A stretch of DNA of 64,000 nucleotides from Butyrivibrio sp. CB08 (GTDB lineage Bacteria > Bacillota > Clostridia > Lachnospirales > Lachnospiraceae): NCBI RefSeq assembly GCF_003625485.1, contig NZ_RAIR01000003.1, positions 308,722 to 372,721 on the forward strand, in the 5' to 3' direction. This document shows, piece after piece, positions 35,993 through 46,174 of the stretch. Both the position numbers and the translations under genes were made by a program. Each line of letters begins with the position of its first letter. Within the stretch, counting starts at the first letter, position 1. Under the pieces are notes generated by a model. It searched no databases, had not been told where the DNA came from, and was given only the letters and a program-made list of their open reading frames with translations.

Positions 35993-36664
35993 ATGGGACA
36001 GAAAGTTAATCCTCATGGTCTCAGAGTTGGCGTAATCGCTGATTGGGATTCAAAGTGGTATGCTGAGTCTGGCGATTTTGCCAATAATCTTGTAGAAGAT
36101 TACAATATCAGAAAATTTCTGAAGAAGAAGTTATATGCAGCTGGTGTTTCTAAGATCGAGATCGAGAGAGCATCAGACAGAGTAAAGGTTATCGTATACA
36201 CAGCTAAGCCTGGCGTAGTAATTGGTAAGGGTGGCGCCGAGATCGAAGTAACCAAGAAGGAGCTTTCAAAGCTCACAGACAAGAAGGTTCTTGTTGACAT
36301 CAAGGAAATCAAGAAGCCTGACAAGGATGCACAGCTTGTTGCAGAGAACATCGCTCAGCAGCTCGAGAACCGTGTATCATTCAGAAGAGCAATGAAGTCA
36401 TGCATGAGCAGAACAATGAAGACAGATGCACTTGGTATCAAGGCATGCTGCTCTGGCCGTCTTGGCGGTGCTGATATCGCTCGTTCAGAGTTCTACAGTG
36501 AGGGAACTATTCCTCTTCAGACTCTTAGAGCAGACATCGATTATGGTTTTGCTGAAGCAGATACAACCTACGGTAAGGTTGGTGTTAAGGTATGGATCTA
36601 CAAGGGTGAAGTACTTCCAACCAAAGCAGGTGAGAGTTCAGATAAGGAAGGGAGCGATAAATAA
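35993..36664 (+). CDS. rpsC: 30S ribosomal protein S3
   Basis: A 223-residue protein with the type II KH domain ([13 protein letters not shown]) and the C-terminal [18 protein letters not shown] segment at the mRNA entry site. The stop overlaps the L16 start (TAATG). Confidence 0.98.
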   Translation: MGQKVNPHGLRVGVIADWDSKWYAESGDFANNLVEDYNIRKFLKKKLYAAGVSKIEIERASDRVKVIVYTAKPGVVIGKGGAEIEVTKKELSKLTDKKVLVDIKEIKKPDKDAQLVAENIAQQLENRVSFRRAMKSCMSRTMKTDALGIKACCSGRLGGADIARSEFYSEGTIPLQTLRADIDYGFAEADTTYGKVGVKVWIYKGEVLPTKAGESSDKEGSDK

Positions 36665-37095
36665 TGTTAATGCCAAAGAGAGTTAAGCACCGCAAGCAGT
36701 TCCGCGGTTCAATGGCTCATAAAATCACTCGTGGTAATACAATTAGTTATGGTGAGTTCGGAATAGTTGCGCTTGAGCCTTGCTGGATCAATTCAAACCA
36801 GATCGAGGCAGCCCGTGTAGCTATGACTCGTTTCATCAAGCGTGGTGGTCAGGTATGGATCAAAATTTTCCCTGACAAGCCTATCACATTAAAGCCTCTT
36901 GGAACACGTATGGGTTCTGGTAAGGGTGCAACTGATAGATGGGTAGCTGTTGTTAAGCCTGGTCGTGTAATGTTCGAAATCGGCGGAGTTGCCGAGGCAG
37001 ATGCGAGAGAAGCTCTTCGTCTTGCGACACACAAGCTTCCTTGCAAGTGCAAGATCGTTTCAAAGGCTGATTTGGAAGGCGGTGTATCTAAATGA
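36664..37095 (+). CDS. rplP: 50S ribosomal protein L16
   Basis: A 143-residue protein ([34 protein letters not shown]). It lies near the A site and peptidyl-transferase centre. It overlaps rpsC at its start and rpmC at its end, which suggests translational coupling. Confidence 0.98.
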   Translation: MLMPKRVKHRKQFRGSMAHKITRGNTISYGEFGIVALEPCWINSNQIEAARVAMTRFIKRGGQVWIKIFPDKPITLKPLGTRMGSGKGATDRWVAVVKPGRVMFEIGGVAEADAREALRLATHKLPCKCKIVSKADLEGGVSK

Positions 37096-37301
37096 AGACA
37101 AATAAGTATGTAACAGAGCTTATGGCTAAGTCAGCTGAAGAGCTTCAGACTGAGCTCGTTTCAGCAAAGAAGGAACTTTTCAATCTGAAATTCCAGAACG
37201 CTACAAACCAGTTGGATAATACAGCAAGAATCAAAGAAGTAAGAAGAAATATTGCAAGAATCCAGACTGTTATCACACAGAATGCTAAAGCAGCTAACTA
37301 A
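37092..37301 (+). CDS. rpmC: 50S ribosomal protein L29
   Basis: A 69-residue helical hairpin protein ([34 protein letters not shown]). Its ATG overlaps the rplP stop by four bases. Confidence 0.97.
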   Translation: MKTNKYVTELMAKSAEELQTELVSAKKELFNLKFQNATNQLDNTARIKEVRRNIARIQTVITQNAKAAN

Positions 37302-37331
37302 GTAAGCGGAAAGTTATAAGGAGAAAAGATC

Positions 37332-37586
37332 GTGGAAAGAAATTTAAGAAAAACGCGTGTTGGAAAAGTAACAAGCGATAAGATGGACAAGACCATCACA
37401 GTTTCCATTGAGGACCATGTTAAGCACCCTCTTTACAAGAAGATCGTGAAGAGAACATATAAGCTTAAGGCTCATGACGAGAACAACGAGTGCCGCATCG
37501 GTGACACAGTTAAGGTCATGGAGACAAAACCAATCTCCAAAGATAAGAGATGGAGACTTGTATCCATTATTGAACGTGCAAAGTAA
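37332..37586 (+). CDS. rpsQ: 30S ribosomal protein S17
   Basis: An 84-residue OB-fold protein starting at GTG (37332) after [25 protein letters not shown] and the C-terminal [14 protein letters not shown] are typical. It is a primary 16S rRNA binder. Confidence 0.97.
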   Translation: MERNLRKTRVGKVTSDKMDKTITVSIEDHVKHPLYKKIVKRTYKLKAHDENNECRIGDTVKVMETKPISKDKRWRLVSIIERAK

Positions 37587-37607
37587 TTTTCAAAAAGGAG
37601 AAATATC

Positions 37608-37976
37608 ATGATTCAGCAGGAAAGTAGACTTAGGGTCGCTGATAACACAGGTGCTAAAGAGCTCCTTACAATCCGTGTTATGGGCGGATCTACAAGAAGA
37701 TATGCGAGAATCGGCGACACAATCGTTGCGTCTGTAAAAGAAGCAACACCCGGTGGAGTTGTAAAGAAGGGTGACGTTGTTAAGGCTGTTGTCGTTCGTA
37801 CAGTTAAAGAGACTCGTCGTAAGGACGGTTCCTATATCAGATTTGATGAGAACGCTGCTGTTGTTATCAATGAAGATGGTACGCCTAAGGGAACACGTAT
37901 TTTTGGACCAGTAGCTAGAGAGCTTCGTGAGAAGAAGTTCATGAAGATTCTTTCTCTTGCTCCTGAAGTATTATAA
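37608..37976 (+). CDS. rplN: 50S ribosomal protein L14
   Basis: A 122-residue protein, exact family length ([47 protein letters not shown]). It forms an intersubunit bridge and is also the docking site of the silencing factor RsfS. Confidence 0.98.
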   Translation: MIQQESRLRVADNTGAKELLTIRVMGGSTRRYARIGDTIVASVKEATPGGVVKKGDVVKAVVVRTVKETRRKDGSYIRFDENAAVVINEDGTPKGTRIFGPVARELREKKFMKILSLAPEVL

Positions 37977-37988
37977 GGAGGCGCCTAG

Positions 37989-38318
37989 ATGTCAACTAGT
38001 AAGATCAAGAAGGGCGATACTGTAAAGGTTATCGCTGGTAAAGAGATAGGTAAGGAAGGCAAGGTCCTTTCTGTTGATACAAAGAACGGAAAGGTTGTTG
38101 TTGAGGGTCTTAACAAGGCTACACATCACGAGAAGCCTTCAGCAAAGAATCCTAACGGCGGAGTAATCGAGAGAGAAGCTGCTCTTGATATCTCTAACGT
38201 AGTTTACCTTCACAAGGGACAGCCTACCAAGATCGGCTTCAAGGTTGAGAAGGATGAGAATGGTAAGGTTGTAAAGAAGAACCGTATCGCTAAGAAGACT
38301 GGCGAGGTTATCGACTAA
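37989..38318 (+). CDS. rplX: 50S ribosomal protein L24
   Basis: A 109-residue protein with the KOW motif (KGDTVKVIAGKEIGKEGKVL) and the GLNKATHHEKPSAKNPNGG loop. It is an assembly initiator at the tunnel exit. It starts 12 bp after rplN. Confidence 0.98.
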   Translation: MSTSKIKKGDTVKVIAGKEIGKEGKVLSVDTKNGKVVVEGLNKATHHEKPSAKNPNGGVIEREAALDISNVVYLHKGQPTKIGFKVEKDENGKVVKKNRIAKKTGEVID

Positions 38319-38340
38319 TTAGGAAAGGAGGTAGAAAGCG

Positions 38341-38883
38341 TTGAGTAGATATAAGGATTTATACAAAAATGAGATCGTTGATGCTATGACAAAGAAGTTC
38401 GGTTACAAGAACGTAATGGAAGTGCCAAAGCTCGACAAGATCGTTATCAATATGGGCGTTGGAGAGGCTAAGGAGAATGCTAAGCTTCTTGAGAACGCAG
38501 CAAACGATATGACCATCATTTCTGGTCAGAAGCCTGTTATCACAAAGGCTAAGAAGTCAATCGCTAACTTCAAGTTAAGAGAGGGTATGCCAATCGGATG
38601 TAAAGTAACACTCCGTGGCGAGAAGATGTACGATTTCCTTGATCGTCTTGTAAATCTTGCTCTTCCTCGTGTGCGTGACTTCAGAGGAATTAACCCTAAC
38701 TCATTCGATGGTAGAGGAAACTATGCTCTTGGTATCAAGGAGCAGCTCATCTTCCCTGAGATCGAGTATGACAAGATTGATAAGACAAGAGGTATGGACA
38801 TCATTTTCACAACAACTGCTAAGACAGATGAGGAGGCTCGTGAGCTTCTTACACTGTTCAATATGCCTTTTGCAAAGAACTGA
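38341..38883 (+). CDS. rplE: 50S ribosomal protein L5
   Basis: The start is a TTG (38341) after AAAGGAGG. The 180-residue product has the 5S rRNA-binding core ([55 protein letters not shown]). Confidence 0.98.
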   Translation: MSRYKDLYKNEIVDAMTKKFGYKNVMEVPKLDKIVINMGVGEAKENAKLLENAANDMTIISGQKPVITKAKKSIANFKLREGMPIGCKVTLRGEKMYDFLDRLVNLALPRVRDFRGINPNSFDGRGNYALGIKEQLIFPEIEYDKIDKTRGMDIIFTTTAKTDEEARELLTLFNMPFAKN

Positions 38884-38902
38884 TAGGAGGAAATAGAACA
38901 AA

Positions 38903-39088
38903 ATGGCTAAATTATCCATGAAGTTGAAACAGCAGATGAAACCTAAGTTCTCAACACGTGCATATAACCGTTGCAAGATCTGTGGTCGTCCTCATGCTTA
39001 TCTTAGAAAGTACGGAATCTGCAGAATTTGCTTCCGTGAACTTGCATATAAGGGTGAGATTCCTGGTGTTCGCAAGGCATCTTGGTAA
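38903..39088 (+). CDS. rpsN: 30S ribosomal protein S14, zinc-binding type Z
   Basis: A 61-residue short S14 with the zinc ribbon Cys pairs CKIC and CRIC. This C+ form depends on zinc, and many Firmicutes carry a separate zinc-free copy elsewhere. The 142-nt spacer that follows is structured. Confidence 0.98.
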   Translation: MAKLSMKLKQQMKPKFSTRAYNRCKICGRPHAYLRKYGICRICFRELAYKGEIPGVRKASW

Positions 39089-39111
39089 TCAGCTGCTAGG
39101 CAGCATATCTT

Positions 39112-39134
39112 TGTGACCCAGGATGGGGGTCACA
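39112..39134 (+). promoter_or_regulatory. Hairpin in the rpsN-rpsH spacer
   Basis: TGTGACCC/GGGTCACA (8 bp, 7-nt loop). No T-tract follows. A smaller GCTGC/GCAGC hairpin precedes it at about 39092-39104, and GCTTCG/CGAAGC may enclose the remaining spacer. The role is probably mRNA processing or differential expression. Confidence 0.45.
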
Positions 39135-39230
39135 TGTTTCAAATAAAACATTCGCATTGCGGCTTCGTGTCTCTGCTCAATTCAGGGAGTAGTAAGGCGA
39201 AGCAATAATAAATAAGGAGGCAAATATATA

Positions 39231-39632
39231 ATGGCAATGAACGATCCTATTGCAGATATGCTTACAAGAATTCGTAACGCAAATACTGCAAAGCATGACA
39301 CTGTTGATGTTCCTTCTTCAAAGATGAAGCTTGCTATTGCAAACATTCTTTTAGAAGAGGGTTATATTAAGAAGCTTGATGTTGTTGAAGATGGCGCTTT
39401 CAAGAATCTTCACATCACTCTTAAGTATGGTGCTGACAGAAATGATAAGGTTATCACAGGACTTAAGAGAATCTCAAAGCCTGGTCTTCGTGTATACGCA
39501 GGCAAGGATGAGCTTCCTAGAGTATTAGGTGGTCTTGGTATTGCAATCATTTCTACAAACCAGGGCGTTGTAACTGATAAAAAGGCAAGAGAGCTCCAGG
39601 TTGGTGGCGAAGTTCTTGCATTCATTTGGTAA
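39231..39632 (+). CDS. rpsH: 30S ribosomal protein S8
   Basis: A 133-residue protein ([52 protein letters not shown]). In enterobacteria S8 represses the spc operon by binding its mRNA at rplE; here the structured region lies just upstream of rpsH instead. Confidence 0.98.
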   Translation: MAMNDPIADMLTRIRNANTAKHDTVDVPSSKMKLAIANILLEEGYIKKLDVVEDGAFKNLHITLKYGADRNDKVITGLKRISKPGLRVYAGKDELPRVLGGLGIAIISTNQGVVTDKKARELQVGGEVLAFIW

Positions 39633-39647
39633 ATTGGAGGTACGGGC

Positions 39648-40187
39648 ATGTCACGAATTGGAAAAATGCCAATCGCAGTTCCTGCTGGAGTTACAGTAGA
39701 AGTTGCAGAAAATAATATGGTGACTGTAAAGGGACCTAAGGGAACCCTTACAAGAGTTTTCCCTGCTGAAATTCAGTTTTCACAGGAAGATGGTCAGATC
39801 GAGGTTAAGAGACCTGACGATCAGAAGAAGACAAGAGCATTACATGGTCTTTCAAGAAGCCTTCTTAACAACATGGTAGTTGGTGTTACAGATGGTTTCG
39901 AGAAGAAGCTTGAAGTAAACGGTGTAGGTTACAGAGCAGCTAAGAACGGCAAGACACTCTCTCTGACACTTGGTTATTCACACCCTGTAGAGCTTGAGGA
40001 TCCAGAAGGAATCGAGACAGTTGTAGAGGGACAGACAATCACAGTTAAGGGAATTGACAAAGAGAAGGTTGGACAGCACGCTGCAATCATCAGAGAAAAG
40101 AGAGCTCCAGAGCCATATAAGGGCAAGGGTATCAAGTATTCTGATGAGGTTATCAGACGTAAAGTTGGTAAGACCGGTAAGAAATAA
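39648..40187 (+). CDS. rplF: 50S ribosomal protein L6
   Basis: A 179-residue protein with the duplicated L6 fold and the C-terminal [28 protein letters not shown] signature region at ~150-179. It sits near the factor-binding site. It lies 15 bp behind rpsH. Confidence 0.98.
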   Translation: MSRIGKMPIAVPAGVTVEVAENNMVTVKGPKGTLTRVFPAEIQFSQEDGQIEVKRPDDQKKTRALHGLSRSLLNNMVVGVTDGFEKKLEVNGVGYRAAKNGKTLSLTLGYSHPVELEDPEGIETVVEGQTITVKGIDKEKVGQHAAIIREKRAPEPYKGKGIKYSDEVIRRKVGKTGKK

Positions 40188-40208
40188 TTAAGATAAGGAG
40201 AGTGCAAA

Positions 40209-40577
40209 ATGGTTAGTAAGGAATCAAGATCAAAAGTTCGTGCTAAGAAGCACATGAGGATTCGTAATCGTTTCAGCGGCACAGCTGAGAGACCAAGACT
40301 TGCTGTATTCAGAAGCAACAACCACGTTTACGCACAGGTTATTGACGATGAGACAGGCAAGACACTTGTATCTGCTTCAACTCTTGAAAAAGATATCAAG
40401 GCTGAGCTTGAGAATACAGATGACACAGCAGCAGCAACAAAGATCGGCGATGTAGTTGCAAAGAGAGCTTTAGAGAAGGGTATCAAGACTGTTGTTTTCG
40501 ACAGAGGAGGATACATCTATCACGGAAAAGTTAAGGCTCTTGCCGAGGCTGCCAGAGAAGCTGGCCTAGAATTCTAA
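40209..40577 (+). CDS. rplR: 50S ribosomal protein L18
   Basis: A 122-residue 5S rRNA-binding protein ([51 protein letters not shown] in its C-terminal quarter). Confidence 0.98.
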   Translation: MVSKESRSKVRAKKHMRIRNRFSGTAERPRLAVFRSNNHVYAQVIDDETGKTLVSASTLEKDIKAELENTDDTAAATKIGDVVAKRALEKGIKTVVFDRGGYIYHGKVKALAEAAREAGLEF

Positions 40578-40595
40578 GAAGGGAGAAATTTTCAA

Positions 40596-41105
40596 ATGAA
40601 GCGTAATATCGTTGATGCAAGTCAGCTTGAATTGACAGATAAAGTAGTTACCATCAAGCGTGTTACAAAGGTTGTTAAGGGTGGACGTAACATGAAGTTC
40701 ACAGCACTTGTAGTTGTTGGTGACAACAACGGACACGTTGGTGTTGGTCTGGGTAAGTCAACAGAAATCCCAGATGCTATCCGTAAGGGTAAAGAGGATG
40801 CTACTAAGAACCTTATTACTGTTCCTCTTGATGAGAACAACAGTATTACACACGATTTCGTAGGAAAGTTCGGCTCTGCTGAAGTTCTTCTTAAGAGATC
40901 CCCAGAAGGTACTGGTATCATCGCTGGTGGTCCAGCTCGTTCAGTATGTGAGCTTGCTGGTATCAGAAATATCAGAACAAAGTCACTTGGTTCAAACAAC
41001 AAGCAGAATGTTGTTTATGCTACAATCAATGGACTTGCACAGTTAAAGACACCTGAAGAAGTTGCAGCTAAGCGCGGTAAGTCAGTAGCAGAAGTAACCG
41101 CATAA
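40596..41105 (+). CDS. rpsE: 30S ribosomal protein S5
   Basis: A 169-residue protein with the N-terminal double-stranded-RNA-binding fold ([38 protein letters not shown]) and C-terminal domain ([19 protein letters not shown]). It is involved in decoding fidelity and mRNA unwinding at the entry site. Confidence 0.98.
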   Translation: MKRNIVDASQLELTDKVVTIKRVTKVVKGGRNMKFTALVVVGDNNGHVGVGLGKSTEIPDAIRKGKEDATKNLITVPLDENNSITHDFVGKFGSAEVLLKRSPEGTGIIAGGPARSVCELAGIRNIRTKSLGSNNKQNVVYATINGLAQLKTPEEVAAKRGKSVAEVTA

Positions 41106-41127
41106 CTTTCGACTAAGGAGAAAATCA

Positions 41128-41319
41128 ATGGCAAACAGTGAGAAGAAGCTTAAGATCACATTGGTTAAGTCTACAATTGGTGCTGTGCCTAAGCAGGTAG
41201 CAACTGTAAAATCAATGGGATTTAAGAAACTTAACAGTAGCGTTGAGCTGCCTGACAATCCTGCAACAAGAGGACAGATTCAGCAGATCAAGCACCTTGT
41301 TAAGGTAGAAGAGATCTAA
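41128..41319 (+). CDS. rpmD: 50S ribosomal protein L30
   Basis: A 63-residue protein (LKITLVKSTIGAVPKQVATV...KLNSSVELPDNPATRGQI). It is followed by a 98-nt structured spacer. Confidence 0.97.
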   Translation: MANSEKKLKITLVKSTIGAVPKQVATVKSMGFKKLNSSVELPDNPATRGQIQQIKHLVKVEEI

Positions 41320-41337
41320 TTACACTAAAAACATTTT

Positions 41338-41397
41338 CCGGAACTGCATTACGATGACGCGAGTGGCCAAGGCTGCGTATAGCGCATCAAGTTCCGG
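41338..41397 (+). promoter_or_regulatory. Large stem-loop in the rpmD-rplO spacer
   Basis: CCGGAACT (41338-41345) pairs perfectly with AGTTCCGG (41390-41397), enclosing ~44 nt in which GATG(a)CGC can pair with GCGCATC. No T-tract follows. It is likely a processing or regulatory structure. Confidence 0.5.
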
Positions 41398-41417
41398 CAT
41401 TAATAAGGAGGAATATC

Positions 41418-41858
41418 ATGGAATTATCCAACTTAAGACCTGCTGATGGGTCTGTACAGAGCGATAATTTTAGAAGAGGCCGTGGTCATGGTTCAGGAAA
41501 TGGCAAGACTGCTGGTAAGGGACACAAGGGACAGAAGGCTCGTTCAGGAGCTCCAAGACCTGGTTTCGAAGGTGGTCAGATGCCTCTGTTCAGAAGACTT
41601 CCTAAGAGAGGCTTCAAGAATATCAATCACAAGAATATCGTAGGTATCAATGTATGCGCCCTTGATGTATTTGAGGATGGAGCAGTTGTAGATGTTCAGG
41701 CACTTAAGGATCAGGGAATCATCAAGAAAGAGCTTGATGGTGTAAAGATTCTTGGAAACGGCGAAATTACTAAGAAGCTTACGGTTAAAGCTAACGCGTT
41801 CAGCGCAGTAGCTAAGGAGAAGATCGAGGCACTTGGTGGAACAGCAGAGGTGATCTAA
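41418..41858 (+). CDS. rplO: 50S ribosomal protein L15
   Basis: A 146-residue protein with the Gly/Arg/Lys-rich N-terminal arm ([20 protein letters not shown]) and [19 protein letters not shown]. The stop overlaps the secY start (TAATG). Confidence 0.98.
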   Translation: MELSNLRPADGSVQSDNFRRGRGHGSGNGKTAGKGHKGQKARSGAPRPGFEGGQMPLFRRLPKRGFKNINHKNIVGINVCALDVFEDGAVVDVQALKDQGIIKKELDGVKILGNGEITKKLTVKANAFSAVAKEKIEALGGTAEVI

Positions 41859-43177
41859 TGTTTAAATCCCTAATGAATGCATTGAAAGTCAAAGAAATTA
41901 GAACCAAGATTCTATTTACTTTCTTCATGCTCTGTGTAATCAGACTTGGATCTGCAATTCCAGTACCTGGAATGAATACTGCAGTTTTCCGTAACTGGTT
42001 CTCAGGACTTACAGAGAGTGATGCTTTTGGCTTCATGGACAGATTTACTGGTGGATCTTTTGAGAACATGTCAATCCTTGCTCTCAACATCACACCATAT
42101 ATCACATCTTCCATTATCATCCAGCTTCTCACAATTGCTATTCCTAAGTTTGAGGAGTGGCAGAGAGATGGTGAAGACGGAAGAAAGAAGCTTACAGCGC
42201 TTACAAGATATATCACTATAGCTTTGGCGCTTATCGAGTCCATTGCTATGGCAGTCGGATTCTACAGGAACACTGGTTTCTTAACAGAGCAGTCAATCTT
42301 CCTCGTAGTTCAGATTGTAGCAGCGCTTACTGCTGGTAGTGCATTCCTGATGTGGGTTGGTGAGAGAATCACCGAAAACGGGGTAGGAAATGGTATCTCA
42401 ATAGTACTTACTATTAACATTCTTTCTAGAATGCCTTCAGATATCAGTTCACTTTTCGAGCAGTTCGTGCTTGGAAAGCCTATTGCGAGGGGAGTAGTTG
42501 CAGCAGTAGTAATTATTGCAGTTATAGTTGCAATGGTAATCCTGGTTGTTCTTCTTAACGGAGCAGAGCGCAGAATTCCTGTGCAGTATGCTAAGAAGAT
42601 ACAGGGCAGAAAGACCTACGGCGGAAATCGTTCAGAGATCCCTCTTAAGGTTAACACTGCAGGTGTTATGCCAATTATCTTTGCTATGTCACTTTTCCAG
42701 TTCCCAATCATTATTACTCAGCTTACAGGCTATAATAAGAACGGAGCATGGGGCAAGTTCGTAGCATATCTCAATCAGAGCAATTGGTGCAATCCTAACC
42801 ATTGGAATTATTCAATTGGACTTATTGTTTATATTCTTTTGCTTATCTTCTTTGCTTATTTCTATACATCGATTACATTCAATCCTATAGAGATTGCAGA
42901 GAACATTAAGAAGCAGGGCGGTTTCATTCCTGGTATCAGACCAGGTAAGCCCACCAGTGACTATCTCACTGGTATCCTTAACTACATCATTTTCATTGGT
43001 GCATGCGGACTTACAATAATCGGTGTGCTTCCAATTTTCTTCAATGGTGTATTTGGTGCACGAGTATCATTTGGTGGTACCAGTCTTATCATCGTAGTAA
43101 GTGTAATACTTGAGACGATCAAGCAGATTGAATCACAGATGCTTGTACGCAATTACAAGGGTTTCTTGGAAGATTAA
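41858..43177 (+). CDS. secY: Preprotein translocase subunit SecY
   Basis: A 439-residue protein with ten predicted membrane helices. Typical segments are IRLGSAIPVPGMN, GGSFENMSILALNITPYITSSII (plug and TM2) and the cytosolic loop RRIPVQYAKKIQGRK that contacts SecA and the ribosome. It forms the core of the Sec channel with SecE and SecG. Its place after rplO is the usual one, and the overlap implies coupling. Confidence 0.98.
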   Translation: MFKSLMNALKVKEIRTKILFTFFMLCVIRLGSAIPVPGMNTAVFRNWFSGLTESDAFGFMDRFTGGSFENMSILALNITPYITSSIIIQLLTIAIPKFEEWQRDGEDGRKKLTALTRYITIALALIESIAMAVGFYRNTGFLTEQSIFLVVQIVAALTAGSAFLMWVGERITENGVGNGISIVLTINILSRMPSDISSLFEQFVLGKPIARGVVAAVVIIAVIVAMVILVVLLNGAERRIPVQYAKKIQGRKTYGGNRSEIPLKVNTAGVMPIIFAMSLFQFPIIITQLTGYNKNGAWGKFVAYLNQSNWCNPNHWNYSIGLIVYILLLIFFAYFYTSITFNPIEIAENIKKQGGFIPGIRPGKPTSDYLTGILNYIIFIGACGLTIIGVLPIFFNGVFGARVSFGGTSLIIVVSVILETIKQIESQMLVRNYKGFLED

Positions 43178-43190
43178 GCTATGATACAAT

Positions 43191-43238
43191 ATAAGAGGCG
43201 TAAGGACCTGCACCAGTGCAGGCCCCTAAACCTCTTAT
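43191..43238 (+). promoter_or_regulatory. Two-tier stem-loop between secY and adk
   Basis: ATAAGAGG (43191-43198) pairs with CCTCTTAT (43231-43238) around an inner CCTGCAC/GTGCAGG hairpin (43207-43222, 2-nt loop). Only a short CTTAATTTT follows. It may be an attenuator or processing site that sets adk/map/infA levels. Confidence 0.6.
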
Positions 43239-43259
43239 CTTAATTTTAGAGAAGGGTGA

Positions 43260-43910
<651 letters not shown>

Positions 43911-43917
43911 GGGAAAC

Positions 43918-44667
43918 ATGGCTATAACAATAAAAACCGATGAAGAATTAGAACTTATGCGGCAGTCGGGACGTCTTTTGGCGAAGGTTCACGAAGAACT
44001 TCACGCCGCTCTAAGACCAGGCATTTCCACCTACGAGCTTGACCAGATAGGTGAAGAGACGATCCGTGGGCTTGGGGGAATACCCAACTGTAAGGATTAT
44101 GAGGGATTTCCCGCTTCTGTGTGCATATCAGTGAATGACGAGGTCGTTCACGGAATACCAAGTAAAGACAGGATCCTTGTTGAAGGTGATATAGTCACCT
44201 TCGACACGGGCCTTATATATAAGGGTTATCATTCAGATGCTGCCAGAACCTGGGGCGTTGGTAAGATATCTGATGAAGCTCAGAAGCTCATTGATGTTAC
44301 CAGAGAGAGCTTTTTTGAGGGAATCAAGAAGGCAAAGGCTGGACACAGACTACATGAGATTTCCAGAGCTATCGATGACTATGTTACGTCTTATGGCTAT
44401 GGCATTGTCAGAGAGCTGACAGGACATGGTATTGGAACAAGTCTTCATGAAGATCCCATTGTTCCAAACTTCAAGAAGTTCTTACCTGGTCCCAAGCTCA
44501 AAAAGGGAATGACCATATGTGTGGAACCCATGATAACCATGGGCGAGAGATATGTAGGCTGGCTGGACGATGAATGGACAGTGGTCACAGTTGATGGATC
44601 TCTTGCTGCACACTACGAAAATACAATAGCCATCACGGATGGTGAACCTGAAGTTTTGACACTGTAA
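43918..44667 (+). CDS. map: Methionine aminopeptidase type I
   Basis: A 249-residue enzyme removing initiator Met. The metal ligands lie in DTGLIYKGYHSDAARTWGVG (Asp, Asp), GHGIGTSLHEDP (His), CVEPMIT (Glu) and the final Glu of HYENTIAITDGEPEVL. It starts 8 bp after adk. Confidence 0.97.
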   Translation: MAITIKTDEELELMRQSGRLLAKVHEELHAALRPGISTYELDQIGEETIRGLGGIPNCKDYEGFPASVCISVNDEVVHGIPSKDRILVEGDIVTFDTGLIYKGYHSDAARTWGVGKISDEAQKLIDVTRESFFEGIKKAKAGHRLHEISRAIDDYVTSYGYGIVRELTGHGIGTSLHEDPIVPNFKKFLPGPKLKKGMTICVEPMITMGERYVGWLDDEWTVVTVDGSLAAHYENTIAITDGEPEVLTL

Positions 44668-44685
44668 TAGTTAAGGAGGATAAAG

Positions 44686-44904
44686 ATGTCAAAGGCTGAT
44701 GTAATTGAAATTGAAGGAAAAGTAATAGAGAAGCTTCCAAACACCATGTTCCAGGTTGAACTTGAGAATGGACATGTTGTTCTTGCACATATAAGTGGTA
44801 AGCTCAGACAGAATTTCATCAGAATTCTGCCTGGTGACAAGGTAACACTTGAGCTTTCACCATATGACCTTACAAAGGGCAGAATTATTTGGAGAGACAA
44901 ATAA
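44686..44904 (+). CDS. infA: Translation initiation factor IF-1
   Basis: A 72-residue OB-fold protein ([39 protein letters not shown]). In related genomes rpmJ follows at once, but here a GGDEF gene is next. The KOW-domain protein often found between map and infA in clostridia is absent. Confidence 0.98.
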   Translation: MSKADVIEIEGKVIEKLPNTMFQVELENGHVVLAHISGKLRQNFIRILPGDKVTLELSPYDLTKGRIIWRDK

Positions 44905-44991
44905 TTAGTAGCGCAAAGTACGATAAATAGTATATAATTAGTGCATAGCTTAGTATAACTCTTGAAACTGCTTGAATCATACGAGGTTACT

Positions 44992-46083
44992 ATGATCGAG
45001 AAATTATATGAAAGTTATGATGACAATAACTATTATGTAGATTCAAATAAAAAGAAGTTGGCCCACGACAACCTGGCGGTTGTCGGTGGTATGCTGACTT
45101 TTTTTCTTGTCCTGAGTGTACTGTTTGTAGCTATAGCACTTGCTTTTGGTAATGGCATCAATCCTTACTATGATTTTCTTCCCGGTATCGGAGTTCTGAT
45201 CATTCTTAGTTTCGTATATTTTAAGATCATCAATAAAAGGTCTTATGACTTTAGAATCACTCGTATAATCACACTTATAATATATGGACTCGTTATCCTC
45301 ACATTTTCTATAGCGGACCTGTTTATCTACAGACAGTCAAGAGCAGTATTTTTCCCTGTAGCATTTATCATATTCTCAGTGCTTTATATCGACTATTTCC
45401 GTGTTCGCCTTTTCTTCCAGATCATTGTAATGGTTATATATCTTTCAGTCGATTTCAAGCTGAAAACGGGAATGAATTTTACCTATGATGTAACTGTGGC
45501 TTTCCTTTCACTTCTGGCTTCATCCTTCTGCTATGCAGCCATGATCAGCATGTCTCTTTCAAGACATGAGGACAGTCAGCAGCTTGTGAAAAAGAGTGAG
45601 ACAGACCTCCTTACAGGTCTTCTTAATAAGGTTTCTTTCGAAGAAAAATGTGATGAGTACCTTTCTAAGAAGCTGGCAGGCGCAAAGTGCACCATGTTTA
45701 TCTTTGACCTGGATGACTTTAAGGATGTCAACGACAAGTACGGGCATCAGACAGGTGACAAGGTGCTAAAACTCTTTTCCGAGATCCTGAAAGGATACTT
45801 CCATCCGGATGACCTGGTGGGCAGGATTGGTGGAGATGAGTTCATGGTTCTGGTTCTTGGAGATATGCCAGATGGCTATGCAGAGAGACGATGCAGAAGT
45901 GTACTCCACGAGCTCAAGACCACACAGATTGACGGCGCAAGCGGAATCACATGCAGTATTGGTATAGCTGAGGATACCCAGAGGTTGACCTTCAAAGAGC
46001 TCTATGAGAAGTCTGATAAGGCTCTTTACAAGGCAAAAGAGGGTGGCAAGGCGAGATACTGTATCTACGGCGTAGAAGAGTAA
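44992..46083 (+). CDS. Membrane diguanylate cyclase (GGDEF)
   Basis: I chose the ATG at 44992, behind ACGAGG, over the TTG at 44962. The ~363-residue product has about six membrane helices (residues ~25-190) and a C-terminal GGDEF domain. The catalytic motif GRIGGDEFMVLV is intact, but the inhibitory-site position reads HPDD rather than RxxD, so product inhibition is probably lost. The expected activity is 2 GTP to c-di-GMP. It lies between infA and rpmJ, where Firmicutes normally have no gene. A TATAAT at 44933-44938 suggests its own promoter, but read-through from infA is also possible. Confidence 0.92.
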   Translation: MIEKLYESYDDNNYYVDSNKKKLAHDNLAVVGGMLTFFLVLSVLFVAIALAFGNGINPYYDFLPGIGVLIILSFVYFKIINKRSYDFRITRIITLIIYGLVILTFSIADLFIYRQSRAVFFPVAFIIFSVLYIDYFRVRLFFQIIVMVIYLSVDFKLKTGMNFTYDVTVAFLSLLASSFCYAAMISMSLSRHEDSQQLVKKSETDLLTGLLNKVSFEEKCDEYLSKKLAGAKCTMFIFDLDDFKDVNDKYGHQTGDKVLKLFSEILKGYFHPDDLVGRIGGDEFMVLVLGDMPDGYAERRCRSVLHELKTTQIDGASGITCSIGIAEDTQRLTFKELYEKSDKALYKAKEGGKARYCIYGVEE

Positions 46084-46110
46084 TAGCATAGGATAATAAT
46101 GATGAAATAG

Positions 46111-46140
46111 AAATCCCCCTGCCTGATGGCAAGGGGATTT
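46111..46140. terminator. Terminator between convergent GGDEF and reductase genes
   Basis: AAATCCCC/GGGGATTT with an inner TGCC/GGCA and a TGAT loop; both sides are A/T-rich, so it could serve both strands. Confidence 0.82.
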
Positions 46141-46174
46141 ATTATTCTCTAAAGTGCGATATATCGTTCAGGGG